DNA from: Spodoptera frugiperda
Lineage: Eukaryota > Arthropoda > Insecta > Lepidoptera > Noctuidae
Direction of reading: 5' to 3'
NCBI RefSeq assembly: GCF_023101765.2
Contig: NC_064213.1
Span: 4,464,001-4,528,000, forward strand
DNA: 64,000 nucleotides
Shown here: in pieces, positions 1-12,520 of the stretch
How positions within the stretch are numbered: the first letter of the stretch is position 1
How the letters are laid out: each line of letters opens with the position of its first letter
Made by a program: the position numbers and the translations under genes
Notes under the pieces: model-generated
What the model was told of the DNA's origin: nothing
What the model saw: the letters and a program-made list of their open reading frames with translations, nothing else
The model's database searches: none

Positions 1-525
1 AAAAACATATTCTATATCCAGCAAAATAGTTTTCAATTTTCAACAAAACCTATTACGTGTACCCGCCAGTGACGTGTCAATTTTTCACTGCTCTACTAAT
101 GTTCATAGCGATTACTTTAACAGCCTAAACGTTACAAGGGTGTTTGAAACTTGTATTATTTGCCTACTGGCGTCGCGTGCAGCCACCGACAATGAGAATG
201 TGGGGCAGGGTTTTCCTTCAATTTTTTATTAACACTAGGCACCGTTTCACCTGCTTTTATTTACATCGAAGGATGAATGACCTAGTGCCTGTTATTTCTG
301 TTCTATAGCTATTCAACCTTAACGCTATTATAATAAGAGTGAAAGTTTTTACGCTGTTCTATAAATGTTTCTCTTAGATTTATGGTATAAGGGGTGTGTT
401 GTGTGCGTAATTATAGCGTGGTTGTGATTTTTTTTATGTCTTTACTATTTCATCGTATTTGCACATTGTCCTGGATTTTCCTAAAGAGGACACGCTATTA
501 CAGAGTATTGCTGAATAAAAATATA
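1..525. other. no gene seen
   Basis: AT-rich sequence with no supported exon and no repeat that I recognise. Confidence 0.4.
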
Positions 526-839
526 AGGAACTTTAAAAGTATCTGCCACGGCTTTAATGGAAGGTAGTGTTGTGTTTGAAGATTACAATAGAAAATATAA
601 ATTATTGATTATGAGTAATGTTTTTTTTTTCATACAAAAAAATCTACGTATGAATTTCTTATGAAAGAGTTATCTCTTTCACTGTCTCTGCCGTGTCGAA
701 GCAAAGACTCGTGCGTATTTGTGAATTACTTTATGCGGAGTAGAGTCAATGTTTATTTAACTTCTTTACGTTCTCAAATTCAATTGACTGGTTTAATATT
801 ACTTCCATTAAAGCCTTGGCAGATAATTTTAGAACACCT
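526..839. mobile_element. MITE, AGGTGTTCT family, copy 1
   Basis: The ends form an imperfect inverted repeat of about 50 bp (left AGGAACTTTAAAAG, right end complementary to AGGTGTTCTAAAAT, both followed by a CTGCCA.GGCTTTAATGG block). TA lies just outside each end, as in Tc1/mariner-type insertions. A better preserved copy sits at 30814-31178. The 70-codon ORF at 661-873 lies inside and over the edge of this element and is not a gene. Confidence 0.7.
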
Positions 840-1027
840 TATATATGAAATAGCAAAAAACGTTGAATGTTAATACAAATACGATAAAAGCTTTCATGTC
901 ATAAATATCATAATTAAACAACAGAATGTCACGTGTTCAGTTACTAGTAATTACTGTTTTTTCTAACACACCCGTAGCTTTGCACACGTTAATGTTAAAT
1001 TAAACCTTTTTTTTATTCATTTTATTG

Positions 1028-1112
1028 AAAAACTGCATCAAAACTAGTTGTGTAGCTTTAAGCATACATAGGGGCAGACAACGGTATCTGACTTAGTTTT
1101 ATACTATGTAAT
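1028..1112 (+). repeat. family H dispersed repeat, partial
   Basis: It matches the copies at 5915 and 18096 (GCATCAAAA...GTTGTGTAG, then TTTAAGCATACATA, then TTTTATACTATGTA). It looks like a 3'-end scrap of a retroelement, but the parent element is not identified. Confidence 0.5.
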
Positions 1113-4100
1113 GATTATATAATAATAATATCTATCCTGTAATAACTTACAGTTGTTTAACTTTAGTACCTTTTGTATACAAAGGTGCGTTTTTTGTGGT
1201 ATAGTGTATTAAGTGGTATTGTAAAAATACTTCAAATTCTTGCTTTAAGATGTTTTTCTTCATGCCTAAGATTCCCAGAGGTAATTACTAATACTTATTT
1301 GGATTACAGTAAATCAATTAAATAGGTAATCAAAAATAAACTAACCAGTAATAATGTTTAAGTAGTAGTATTAAAATATTTACTAATTAATTTATGAACA
1401 AAAATAATCGACCTACTTTTTTATACGTCTCTTTTTGTGATTTTCATTCTAATACAGTTTTTATTAACTCAATAAATTGTACCAATAAAAATAAAAGGAC
1501 ATTCCGTACACTGAAAAAGCTTATTAAAACCTATAATTATTATTTAAGACAAAACGTTTCAGAATCACGGATTGAATTCTTAATTAATATGAAAATTTTA
1601 CAAGATATTTGTTACGGCATACTTCAGTTTTACTTCCTCAAGTAAAATTTCAGTACGGAGTTGTGTTGAAAATTCCAAGTTAATTATGTACTTTTGTAAG
1701 AGTATTAAATAATGTTATTACGTGTTATTTACTGTCGCTTTTCAGATTTCTGTTGACGATTATACAGCTCACGTATTTCGCCAATAAAGTTTAAGAAGTA
1801 ATTAAAGTAAATAATTGGATATTACGTTTAAATAAATGTTTGTACTACATGAATGCAAACCAATACTTTATGATTCGTTAATGTTGAAATCTTGGTAATG
1901 GTAAATAGCTTGCTTCATTCATCTAGTCGTTAAAGTGATAGAGCTCAAGATTTATATCTTAATTTTTAGGACCCTTTAGGATTCTTACTAAACTACTTCG
2001 TATTGCCTTTACATTTATTACTACCTTTTAAACCTTCCCTGGACTTCAGCCAATATTTCAAGAATACAATCAGTCAAATCGGTTCAGCTGTTTTCGAGAT
2101 TAAGCAAGACTAGCGATCGGTTATAATTAATATTTAAATAGATTGCATTATTCCATTTTTATTGATAGTAATGCTATGTTCATAGGATTTGTTGCCTTAT
2201 GGCAGTAACAATTTATGTTTATTTTAGCTCAAAGTTCTAATTCTTACTCCACAATCATCAATCAGTTCTTCATAATATCCTTATTTCCTCACAGTAACTT
2301 CATAAATTTTAATTTCATCTCAGTTTTAATCAAATTCCTTTACTAATCAGCAACATTATTCAGAAACTGCAACTAAATAAACTAATTAGCAAAATTTAAT
2401 CCAAAATGGATCTTAAATTAACTTCCGTAGGTAACATATTGCTCTACAATGAGTATGGACTAATTTATTTTAAAATGGAACAGGCAATGCAGTAGGAACA
2501 CTGTTTGGAGTTCCCAGGAAATTCAATTATTAACTTCAGAAGGTGTATAGAGCCTTTATGCAACGAGTACTGATAGCGATACCTGCAACTGACGCATGTT
2601 GCAAGCTACGTTATGTAATTTGACAAGGGAATATTGTTCCAGTACATCAGTTTTTATTTATTGAGTCACTGGTTATCGGTTACGTTCGTATTGTAGACGC
2701 TACTCTTGTGTAATAGGGATGATGACGGGGTATGAACATTAAAAATCTGTTTAGTCCGTCATTGAGGTAATGAAAAATATTAGAAACGTATTTTTTATAT
2801 CTACTAATACTTAGATAAAACGAAACAAAGTTTAGGACTGGATTCAATTACGTTATTTCTACGAGTAAAATGGACCTAGAAGTGACGACACGCGATATTT
2901 CAAATCGATCTTCGAAAATATTTGTTTCTAAGAAAAAATACATGGCTATATTTTAAAATAATTAAAGAGGACCCTATTGAAGAGAAATAATGACGTCATT
3001 GATAAGGTTGAAACAGTTTACATATTGTATATATTCCAGCTCAATGGAAATTAAAATATAAGGACAATAGCACCGACATTTTTTCATAACCGAAAGATAA
3101 AAAGAACATACAAATTGTACCCAAAAGTAAAACCTACCCATGCTCGCTAAAATACACAGCTTTTTAAACAAAGCGGAATCTGGCAAAAAGCCAGAAAAAG
3201 ATGTGAACAAAGGAGGATTAGAGCAACTTAACAAAACATTTCTTTTATCCATCATTCATTGCCGTCAACACAAAACGGTTCGCAATTTCACTCCCATAAT
3301 GGACTTAGTGGGTTTTACTAGATTTACGTACAAATTATTACGGCCCCGAACATCGATCATGAATCCTTGAAATGGGGGAAATGAGGCCGGCTTGTTACGT
3401 TGCTAATATTTCCTTTGTCCGGCAAATAGCGTCGGTTAAAGCAACTGGGTTTAAAGCGGTTGAATGCAATTTAGGACGGTAGGCCGCATGTAATGGTTAT
3501 TGTAGTACAGTTTATGTGTTTTTGAGAGTCATCTGTTGGTTTTTGGGTGTATTGCGGTTTTCCTGTTCTGTTGTAACTCTTTAGTATTTGTAAACCGTTG
3601 TCTATCAGATCATTTTTATTTTGTACACTATTATCTCTTAAGGTATGAATATTAGAGAATATTTAACACCTTTCCAATTTTCTTTGATCCATATTACTTA
3701 GCGTCTACTTTAAACGTAAGTACTTGTCATAAACCTGAGCGATAAGAATCTCTCTAAAAGAGGTTAGACGTGACCCTAGGATAACGTCATTAAAGCTCTA
3801 GTGGTAGAGATTTTAACAGAAGCAAGTGGACTGAAAATTTTCCTTTAAAACACGGGAAAACGTGAAAATCGTTTTGAACGAACGAATATTGTACAGTACA
3901 TTCAGTGTTGTGAATACTAGCGTGCTACATTGGGGTCTCGTGAACAAACGTGTTTGAAAACCGAAAACACTGCCAGTGCGATTGTGAGGTATTTTGTATA
4001 ATAACAGTATTTGTCTTTTCATGAAACAACATTTTGAACCAAAAGGTCAAAGCACCAGACAGGTCAAAGCGACATTTTCATATTTGACACCTTTGAAGCT

Positions 4101-4200
4101 CAACACATATTATTATTATACACATCTATGTATCTTCAAACGGACAACAATACCTATGTGACCTCGTGTCAACCCTTACAAGTGACGTATCACTTGAAAT
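1113..4200. other. no gene seen; gene-desert sequence
   Basis: About 3 kb of AT-rich sequence. The block at 3140-3480 is less AT-rich and carries a 76-codon plus-strand ORF (MLAKIHSFLNK...), but it has a poor start context, no recognisable domain and an equally open antisense frame. It may be conserved non-coding DNA; I do not call it a gene. Confidence 0.4.
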
Positions 4201-4533
4201 GTGCTGAAAATATTTGGATTCAAGGGTCATCAAACCTTTGCTGAATAGCTCTCGGTAGAAAATAGGGCCACCACATTCGTTTCGCTGGATGCCTCAGTAG
4301 GTCTCTGAATAAATATATCAGACGGATGGGTAGCAGCATCTTCCTGTGAAATAACATCAAACTGTGATTGACAACCCGTCTGTGGTGATCATGGAGCTAC
4401 GTCCGGAGGTGAACGCCCGTCAGACGTTTGAAATGAATGAAAAGACGTGAACCGGTGCATAAAGTGTCGAGTCCGTGAGTAGCGTGCTTAGCAGAAATAC
4501 GTGTAAACTCAACGCGACTTTGTAACACACTAG

Positions 4534-4757
4534 TAAGCGTGCTACTGCTTACTTGGTGGTCGCAACCGGCACATCGGCATTGGCAGTGGGGGCATGCCCG
4601 CGATTTACCGCGGGCAGGGCTCCGCTAGCTACCCTGGTTTTGTTCGTCTGGCGCGGCATGCAGCAATGCAAATTGACAGCCGCAGTCACGGGCGCTCCGC
4701 CGCGGGTATTGGAAGCAACGGTCCAGGAGGCAGCATACGTCCTGCGCACGACACGAT
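4534..4757 (-). other. GC-rich island, possible terminal exon
   Basis: This is the only strongly GC-rich stretch in the first 10 kb that is not a recognised repeat. On the minus strand a CAG acceptor at about 4755-4757 precedes GAC GTA TGC TGC..., giving a phase-0 frame of 38 codons (begins DVCCLLDRCF) that stops at TAG near 4640. A second minus frame (begins TYAASWTVAS) runs to TAA at 4549. A plus-strand frame (GGRNRHIGIGSGG...) is open as well. The phase-0 frame would join the phase-0 donor of the exon at 31556, but that needs an intron of nearly 27 kb. GC at third positions (about 60-70 percent) does not separate the frames. It could also be a CpG-like regulatory or conserved non-coding block. 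Confidence 0.25.
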
Positions 4758-4859
4758 TTAAGCAACACGCACATATAGCAACTATACTATGCCCGCTACG
4801 AACGTTATACAAACATGAGACGTCATACATGTAGTCATAAGGTGGGAAATCATTTGACA

Positions 4860-5914
4860 TTATTTATGTACATGCCAGAATATGTTACGATACAATGAGA
4901 CATCTTGTCACCAATACATTAAAAATCTGATTCTGCACGTATTCTAGCACATTCATACGGGTCTAATGATTCCAAGCTTTGTAGAACGATACAATAGCAA
5001 TCTACGATGTAGTATTTGTTCAGTAGTTTTTATGAATTTGCGTCTGTTTTTGTACTAGGTGTAAATATCTGAATTTTTGGGACTATAAAATAATAGATAA
5101 TAATATTTCAAACACATTATCACAGGGTGATGATAGCAAATATGTACCAGGAAGTAAACATTCTTAAAAGTTAATAATAATGATTTCATCCACATATTTT
5201 ATTCTTACAAATATTCGAGTAAGTTGTTATTTCAAACAATATTTTTTTTTACAAAAAGATGTTTATTTTTTTAACTGATCGTTGACATTTACATTTTTTT
5301 CTTTTCATTTTTTTTTAATATAAAGAGGTTTCTGTACTTTGAAAAATAGTCAAACTCTGTAATAAAAACACACGATAAGACTTTTTACTACAGAAAATAT
5401 ATCAAAATATTTAACCGAACGATCATTAAATTTGTTACACGTGTAATGTTTAATAGTAGTTTCGATCTTGAACGCAATTTCTAGTCATGAACTCATAACA
5501 CAATCATAAGGCTCCGTTCCACTTCCAAAGTAGGTTAAGCAAACTTACAATAAACACGTTAGTCTATGCATGGAGTGTCATTATTTATTGAGAATACATT
5601 TTATATTGGACTTAAATGAAACGTATGTTTCATAAAATTCATTAAAAAATAACTAAAAACACGCTTTTAGTCTTTATTTCCTCGTCATTGGGAGAAATGG
5701 ACTGTGAACATACCCAAACTCTATAATATGTTAATAGATAGTCCCAGCTGATGAACCTTCCTATTTTCATCATGAGACAAGGATAATAGTACCACAATGT
5801 TGTATGGTTGCCTGATAATCTACATAATATGATGGTTAGTCATAGACACCTTTGGGATTTATTTCAAAATGATTTCATCGATATTCATAAAATTCTAGTA
5901 CTTTTCATACATTT
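4860..5914. other. no gene seen
   Basis: AT-rich, with many poly-T and poly-A runs. No exon or recognised repeat. Confidence 0.4.
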
Positions 5915-6112
5915 CGCTCCAGCTTCACATGGGTGAAGTGGTGGTATTATATTATGCATGTATTATAAATATAAACCTTCCTCTTGAATCATAATATCTA
6001 TTAAATAAACCGCATCATAATCGGTTGCGTAGTTTTAAAGATTTAAGCATACAAAGGGAAATAGGGACAGAGAAAGCGACTTTGTTTTATACAATGTAGT
6101 GAAGTTTTAAGA
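5915..6112 (+). repeat. family H dispersed repeat
   Basis: Shares about 190 bp with 18096-18286: CTTCACATGGGTG, then AAACCTTCCTCTTGAATCA, then CGGTTGCGTAGTTTTAAAG, then GCGACTTTGTTTTATAC.ATGTAGTGA. The layout resembles the 3' tail of a non-LTR element. Confidence 0.6.
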
Positions 6113-6556
6113 TACTTTGTTACATAGATGTGATATATGTATATGGTCCTTTGGTCCAGAAAAGACCACATAATATATAGCCTAATTTAAAAAAAACAAC
6201 TAAAAGACCAAAGTCCCTTATACTCGTAAACCATTCCCAAAACTAAATAAATAATACATTTGACGGACGGAGAAAAATATTACATTTTTCTCCGTCCCTA
6301 GTTGCTGGCTTATGTTAGTAACTGACATTTTTAATCGTATGAGCTTGTACGCGACACGACTAATCTGTACGTAATCCTACTTACAAAGCCTTAGTAGTGA
6401 GGAAAAACAAACAATACTTATTATTTGGTAAACCGTTCATAATTTCGTGTTATATATTGTTTGGGCTAGTTTTGTGTGTGTGATGTCATATTATTATTTA
6501 GATGTGCGAATACTCGTAGCAACATTAAAGGGAATGGCGAGTTTGTTTAACTGACT

Positions 6557-6692
6557 TACTCAGAGACATTTAAATTATTAAATGTCTCTTATACTTAAAG
6601 TACTTAAACTATTCCTTAGTAACGATTTTGTTCTGAAAACAATTGCTAAGGACGGAGTTAAATTACTATTTTTACATGACTCTGAGTGTGTC
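6557..6692. mobile_element. foldback MITE, ACTCAGAG family, copy 1
   Basis: The ends are complementary (ACTCAGAGACATTTAA against ATGACTCTGAGT), with an inner pair CCTTAGTAAC / GCTAAGGA. There is an extra internal duplication of the AAATGTCTC end. The other copies are at 27871-27986 and 35724-35839. Confidence 0.7.
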
Positions 6693-6870
6693 GGAAAGTG
6701 TTAAAGTAGTCTAAAGTTTAAAAGAAAAGGCACTTTTAATTTGGCCTTTCTTTAATATAATTATCTTCAGTCTGAACAAAAAACGTCCGTCCAGGACGCT
6801 TTAATTTAAGCTCAAAAATTAAATATGATTTAATGATATTATAACTTTCTTGAGACAAATTAAATTAAAT

Positions 6871-7034
6871 ATTATGTTATCGGCTTAGTCATTTAACTTT
6901 TAGCGAGGAACTCGAATAATTTCAAGTCATGCTATTTAACTTATTCAATAGCAGCACGAAAGTCGCAGCGTCGTTTTGCTGCGAATGAATAAAACCTCTA
7001 GCATGTCTTGAAACGAATAAGCCGATAACATAAT
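6871..7034. mobile_element. foldback MITE, TTATCGGCT family
   Basis: A 23-bp terminal inverted repeat (ATTATGTTATCGGCTTA start) lies at 6871-6893 and 7012-7034 with three mismatches. An inner complementary pair (TTTCAAGTCATGCTA / TAGCATGTCTTGAAA) makes the whole 164 bp able to fold. Related sequence occurs at 59498-59640 and 21990-22171. Confidence 0.7.
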
Positions 7035-7469
7035 AATTCATGATATAAGAACATTATTATTATTTTCAGCCACTTTTATATGCTTAGTAATGAAAATAAC
7101 TAGTTTAACATTATGGTCCTAGTATACGCCAAGAGCATCAAAGTCAAATCATTTATTCCAATTAAACCATAATATACTTAGGTACTTTTGAAACGTCAAC
7201 AAAGAAAGAAACAAACAATAGTCTGTCAGTATGTCCGTCAGTGAAGCTAGGTGCTAGGACTATTTAATACGCTATAAAGCCAATATAATCTGTTGTCTCA
7301 GTGACTTGTCATCACAGTCTTATCTATGTTAGTAAACTGTCTTTACTAAATGTTGGCACTTCATTTGAACACACTGAATCTCTATTGTAGTGTCTATCTG
7401 TCTTTGTTGATATAATCTCAGTAATTTTCTTTGGAGTTTCTCGGCTACATGATGTATGAAGCTATACGA

Positions 7470-7536
7470 AACCAGTTTATCATGGTCTCATTTTGTATGA
7501 TCATTCCACATATACAGCGGTCGGTTTAAACTGGTT
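7470..7536 (-). mobile_element. 67-bp CCAGTTTA element, copy A
   Basis: One of four copies of a very short element with ends AACCAGTTTA and TAAACTGGTT. The middle (TGATCATACAAAATGAGACC when read on the minus strand) is conserved. The others are at 18633, 25757 and 29071. Confidence 0.65.
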
Positions 7537-7583
7537 TTCTGTAGCTCGATCTGTAACCGTGTATCTACTAGAGCTCATACATA

Positions 7584-7936
7584 AAGGGACTTTAAATTAG
7601 TTTAAAGTTATAAGATTATGTATTTGTGTATGTATATTTTTATGGTATAAACCAATAAACGAGCAGACGAATCACCTGATGGTAAGCAATCGCCACCGTC
7701 CATGAACACCCAAAACACCAGAGGTGTTACATTTGCGTTGTCTACCGTTTGGAAGTTAGGACTTTAAGGGTTGTTGGTGAATCGGTGATTGGGAAGATTG
7801 GGAAGGAGGGTAATTGGGCCACCGTTAACCTCACTCACACAACGTAAGCGTATTTTCACGTCGGTTTTCTAAGAGGCCGTGCTATCACTTCGGTCGAGCC
7901 GACTGGTTTGTGCCGAAGCATGGCTTTCCCACACTT
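7584..7936 (+). mobile_element. family A SINE-like element, long copy
   Basis: This is the dispersed lepidopteran repeat recognised by TATGGTATAA, AAACGAGCAGACG, CACCTGATGGTAAGCAATCG, ACACCAGAGGTGTTAC, a GGGTTGTTGG.GAATCGG block, ACGTCGGTTTTCT, and the end GGCTTTCCCACACT. The 5' block GGACTTTAAATT.GTTTAAAG is also present before the copy at 9141. No ORF is present. Confidence 0.75.
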
Positions 7937-8462
7937 AAAACTATATCTTAATGTTTGCGATTTTTAATCCTCCTAAGTGAAGTTCTATGACCTAAAACGT
8001 AGGGTGTTATTAAATGTACTAAAATACATAATTATATTGAAAGTAAACAAATAACATTTAATAGCAACCTGATTGAATTTCCAAGTAACAGAATTGCAAT
8101 CTGATTGAATTATAAAGAGAACTGGGAATTAATCCGCGGTAGGTACTTACGTGCAAAGCGTTTTCCATTTTCATTATTTAATTTTAATACACCACAAATC
8201 TGTGAGTTGTATTTATTTTGTAAAGTAAAGCCTTATTTATATTTAAATAAAGTGCATTTCAGTTTATCGTGTTGATTGATGTTTAAATAATTCCTTTTCA
8301 TATTGATAACTCTGTACGAGGATTATATTTACATGAACAGTGCGGATAAATAATGTTTTTATTTTTTATTTTTGTGTAACATGAAAAAAGCGTGGTTGGA
8401 TTTATAATTATTATTGAAAAGGTGTATTTTATAAAGCTAAAAGTTGTTTGGTTGGTAGGTTT

Positions 8463-8580
8463 CTTTGATGTTCGAAAAACAAGAGTAACTACGGGGTTTT
8501 TAGTCAGTAAAAGTCTGACTCTCTTGCCTATGGTCAAAGGTGGGAGAAATCATTGAATGATTCTCCCCTTTAAACAAAAG
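8463..8580 (+). mobile_element. family D LINE 3' end, fragment
   Basis: Matches the 3' untranslated end of the LINE at 39957-41411: GGTTTTTAGTCAGTAA, then GGGAGAAATCATTGAATGAT, then TCCCC and A-rich sequence. It is a 5'-truncated scrap of about 120 bp. The 79-codon ORF antisense to it is an artefact. Confidence 0.7.
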
Positions 8581-9057
8581 GGTTTCTTTGATTTCTTCTA
8601 TTCAAGGAAATTGACACTATTAAAATATTTGTCGTTCAGTTTTTAAAGAATTTTTACTGACTTCTCTGCATACAGAGTAAAACTACAACCAAGACAGAAA
8701 AAAATTCTTTGGCTATTAAATAAAAATTACAACACGAAGTCTCTAATGTTACAAACATCATATCTTTATCCTTTAAAACAAAATCAAGCCAATCGTAACA
8801 AACACATTTAGATGCATTTAGTATTCGTCATTATTTATTCATTTATCATTCATACATTTTTTAACTGTCTCCATCAATACTGATAACAGATCGTAGTATG
8901 AGCAATGGATGATAATCATAGATGTTAAAATTGATAAGCATATATAATGAATGGTTAGCGTGTGTCCCATGCACATTTACTAATCATGTATTAAAATTAA
9001 ACTTGTTTTTTTGTCGCCTTGCAGTCTAAATTGCTTTTGGGTTTTTTTATGGAATAA

Positions 9058-9258
9058 AAGGACTTTAAATTTGTTTAAAGTTATAAGGTTACAATGACCT
9101 TAGAACAATGGAGATTTGAATTTATATTTGTTTATGTAGAGCAAGTAAACGAGCAGACGGATCAACCGATGATAAGCAATCGCCGCCGCCCATGGAAACC
9201 CGAAACACAAGAGGCGTTACAAGCGCGTTGCCGGCCTTTTGGGGTTAGGCATTTAAGG
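9058..9258 (+). mobile_element. family A SINE-like element, partial
   Basis: Carries AAACGAGCAGACGGATCA, GCAATCGCCGCC and GCGTTGCCGGCCTTTTGGGG, then fades after ATTTAAGG. The preceding GGACTTTAAATTTGTTTAAA is shared with the copy at 7584. The 92-codon ORF through it is a repeat artefact. Confidence 0.7.
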
Positions 9259-9371
9259 TTTATTAAAAGCTATATGCAAACAAGTGGCAATAATTTCAGT
9301 TTCTTATTTCAGTGGTTGTTTATTTATCAATCCTCAAAAACACATCTTAAAATTTTAACAATTAAAGTCTA

Positions 9372-9552
9372 GCTGGGCAACCTGCTGACAGGTGACGTGT
9401 AGCGGATTCTATTCCTACACAAAACAATTCTTTGTGTGATCCACAAATTGTTGTTTCGGGTCTGATTGTCATGTGTATGTGACCCGGTATGTTTGCAAAA
9501 CGCACCCATGACATAGGAGCAAGTACGTGCTCCTCTCCTAGTGTGGGGCAAC
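9372..9552 (+). mobile_element. family B tRNA-derived SINE
   Basis: Hallmarks are a degenerate pol III B-box region (AGCGGATTCTATTCCTACAC), then TTTGTGTGATCCACAAATTG, TTGTTTCGGGTCTG, a CATGTGTATGTGA stretch and the end CCTAGTGTGGGGCAACG. In better copies (46491, 61455) the B-box region reads, on the other strand, GCGGGTTCGATTCCCGC-like, as in a tRNA TPsiC arm. Confidence 0.7.
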
Positions 9553-9935
9553 GTTTATATATACATATAAAGAATAAAAAAATATAATAAAACCTTGAGA
9601 CTGGCTTTAATCTTTAAAAACAATGGCTTCCTATGAAAAATATAGGTAGTCATAAAAATGAAACGGCGCTCCTTACAGTGTTTCAATGAAAAATTACCCG
9701 TTTCGTTCAAATGCGTCATCGTAATAAAAAGACTTAATTAACTTTAGACAAATTAAGTTTATTAATGTACTTAAATGAGCGCTATATAAGCAATTACTTT
9801 AAGTGGAATTTATGTACGGAAAGTGTTAACTTGACACTAAAAGCCAAGTATTTTTTTACACTTTTTCTTTTTATTTTCTTGGGTTTACTTGCATTGTACC
9901 GTGTTATTGGCATAATATTTTATGTATCTTCTAGC

Positions 9936-10111
9936 TTCTGCCCTGGGCTTCGCTTGTGTTTCCGTGGGATAAAAAGTTCTATCACCTAAGTGAGCACATA
10001 CTCTGTCTGTAAACCAAATTTCATAAAATTTCGTTCAGTGGTTTCGGCGTGATTGACGGAAAAACATTCAAACAAAGAAACTTTCACATTTATAATATTA
10101 GTGTGATACGT
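9936..10111 (+). repeat. family G dispersed repeat (retroelement tail)
   Basis: Reads CTTCTGCCCTGGGCTTCGC, GGGATAAAAAGTTCTATCACC, AGTGGTTTCGGCGTGATTGA and ends ATAATATTAGTGTGATA. The other copies are at 54620, 56170, 56818 and 63691. It is probably the 3' end of a non-LTR element. Confidence 0.65.
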
Positions 10112-10219
10112 GTAATACTGTGATATAATATAGTTAAATATAAACTTCTACGACGACGAGCATGCATGAAAAGACTGATGACTGTTGATGAATCGAAAGA
10201 AGTGTGTAAGAACCGTGGC

Positions 10220-10290
10220 AATTGGCGTTCCATTGTCTCTGCCTACCCCCATGGGAGACAGGCGTGAGGTTATGTATGTATGTATGTAAA
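10220..10290 (-). repeat. short repeat with GTAT microsatellite
   Basis: The motif CTCTGCCTACCCCCATGGGA, then CAGGCGTGAGGTTATG, then (GTAT)n, is a common moth repeat end with a microsatellite. Confidence 0.5.
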
Positions 10291-12520
10291 TATAAACTGC
10301 CATTAGAATTGGTTCGCATAAAATAAACTTGCATAGTTCTTACTTGTATTTCTTTTTTATTAATATACAACTGAAAAATGACTGTGGCCTTTGCGTTTGT
10401 TTCGGTGTTTGTATTCAGCTATTTAGGAAATGCCAAACTCACATAATTTTAATTTTATAACCTATTTGCAAATAAATACCATTATTTTGAATATAATATT
10501 ATATCCCATAACTCTTTAAGAATTATACGCTTATATCTTAACTTCCATCTCTTCTATCAATCCATCATGGTCTTGTTACCGTCCATGAACGCGCTTGTTG
10601 TCGACCATGAAAATTTTAATACCTATTCGAAGTTTGGTAATAAGCATTCCTTTGCTTTCGACTTTAGGGAAATAAATACATGCAAGATTGAATGTTATGT
10701 GACTATTAAAACGAGCCATTTCCTGGAAAATTATGAAACAATTTTACTAGAACAACGACCCTCCATTAATAGTTTCATACATTTGAAAAGTCATAAACCT
10801 ATGTACGATGTTTTCCTTTGGGTAATTTAAACATAGGCGTAATAGATTTAGAATGTTTATTTGAAAAAATATTATATTGTGTAATTGAGGTTTATGAACA
10901 ATTAAAATAAAAAAGCAAGCGTTTGTTGATATAAAAGTTTATAAACGCTAAGTTAAATGGGATTAAAATATGGATATAAAGCCATTTGCTTTCGACAGAT
11001 TGATTCTCAAATTACAATTAAAAATTGATTGCTTTTTAGTAATTAACTTATCCAGAAAAACGTTTTAATTTGCTATTTTGATATCTTAATTACTTTTCAA
11101 GAAAAATATTGTATTATATTATATATTTAAAAATATTTTCGCGTCATCGAAACACCATATATCCTGCTATAAAATAAATGTAATCAGAATCGATTAAGGA
11201 ACGATTTCCATTTTTGCATGAAAACTATCGATGTAACATAAAAAAATATCAAAAGGTTCCAAATGCATTTAATGCCAACGAGAAGTGGACTTTATTACCA
11301 GTTAATAAAGTTCCGAGAATCTGAATAACAATGAACGTACATCAGTTATAGTTTGAGTTTGGATCAAGTCCAACGTTTGTATGAATGGAAGTCGTCAACG
11401 TTCACTTTTAGTTTTATGTTAACCTAAAATGAGGCTAAATAACTACTTCCTAAGTATTATGTTGCCGTAAAAACAACCAGATGTTGGATTTGATTGGTTG
11501 CCAATCATATTTCTGTGTCCTGTCTCAATAAAGGATTTATAAGTACTACCAAGAAATGATTTCGTCAGAATGTCTTCCAGCTTGGTATTCTAGGAAAATG
11601 ACATTCTTTGACAGTCTTAGTAGAAATTATTTAATTGAACACTTCATTATTGTAAAATATGACATTTAAAAATAAGGATGATATGATATGGAATCAAACA
11701 AGACGAATACCCTTAATTGTGTTAGAAGAATCTAAAATTTAAAAAACCTATCGGGAACCTGTTTTTTTTTGTGGAAGATTTTATTGATTGACTATAATAA
11801 TATTTTTGTTGCTTCCAATTATAAATAAATATTACAACAAAACTAAAAAATAAGAGAAAGCTAAGAATTATTTACTATTAACGAAGCATCAAATTGTAGT
11901 AGTAATCAGATTAAATAAAAAGTGTTCTTGATTTTTTTTATCAAAGAATGCCATTGCATTTTTATCACATTTAACAACCAACAATAAACATTGAAAACAA
12001 ATAAATAACTTTTAAACATTCTTAACAAGACATTTCATTAGTATCACAAATAGTACACTGGCTTTGTGTAGAGCCATGTTTGCTGGCTTTGAGGGATAAA
12101 ACGAAGGGATAGAAAGATAAGCACGGGTCAATGATCTGCGATCCCCAACTAGTTACAACTTGCAATGTTTATCTCAAACAAAGCTGAGTACAGATCGTTA
12201 TGAAAAACACAATTAATTGGCTAAAAACTTCAAATAATAAAAATTGCATTTTCTGTTTGGACAATTTATACGTTATTTTTAACAAAAAACACAGTACAGT
12301 ATGTGGTTTCGTTTTTGAAGTTGTACATAAAATTTGTACCTACCTATTTATCAAACAGTATTTTTTTGTAAACTGTGTCTTGTTTCGTTATTAGGTAGTT
12401 TTTTGGATTAAGAAATCCATTGGGATACATGCAAGTGAGAGATAATTGTATTAATTTACAAATAGTAATTTGTCCATAAGGTCAACTAAAACAGGAGTTT
12501 TCTTCATGATCATCACACTA
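10290..12520. other. no gene seen
   Basis: AT-rich sequence. An 87-codon ORF at 10567-10830 has no recognisable domain and no splice or promoter support. Nothing else stands out. Confidence 0.4.

Noticed and set aside
1394..1645. 83-codon plus ORF
   Set aside because: Composition follows the AT-rich background (Asn, Lys, Ile, Phe, Tyr rich); no domain or splice support.
3140..3370. 76-codon plus ORF (MLAKIHSFLNK...)
   Set aside because: Poor start context, no domain, equally open antisense frame.
10567..10830. 87-codon plus ORF
   Set aside because: No recognisable domain, no GC shift at its borders, no promoter or splice evidence.
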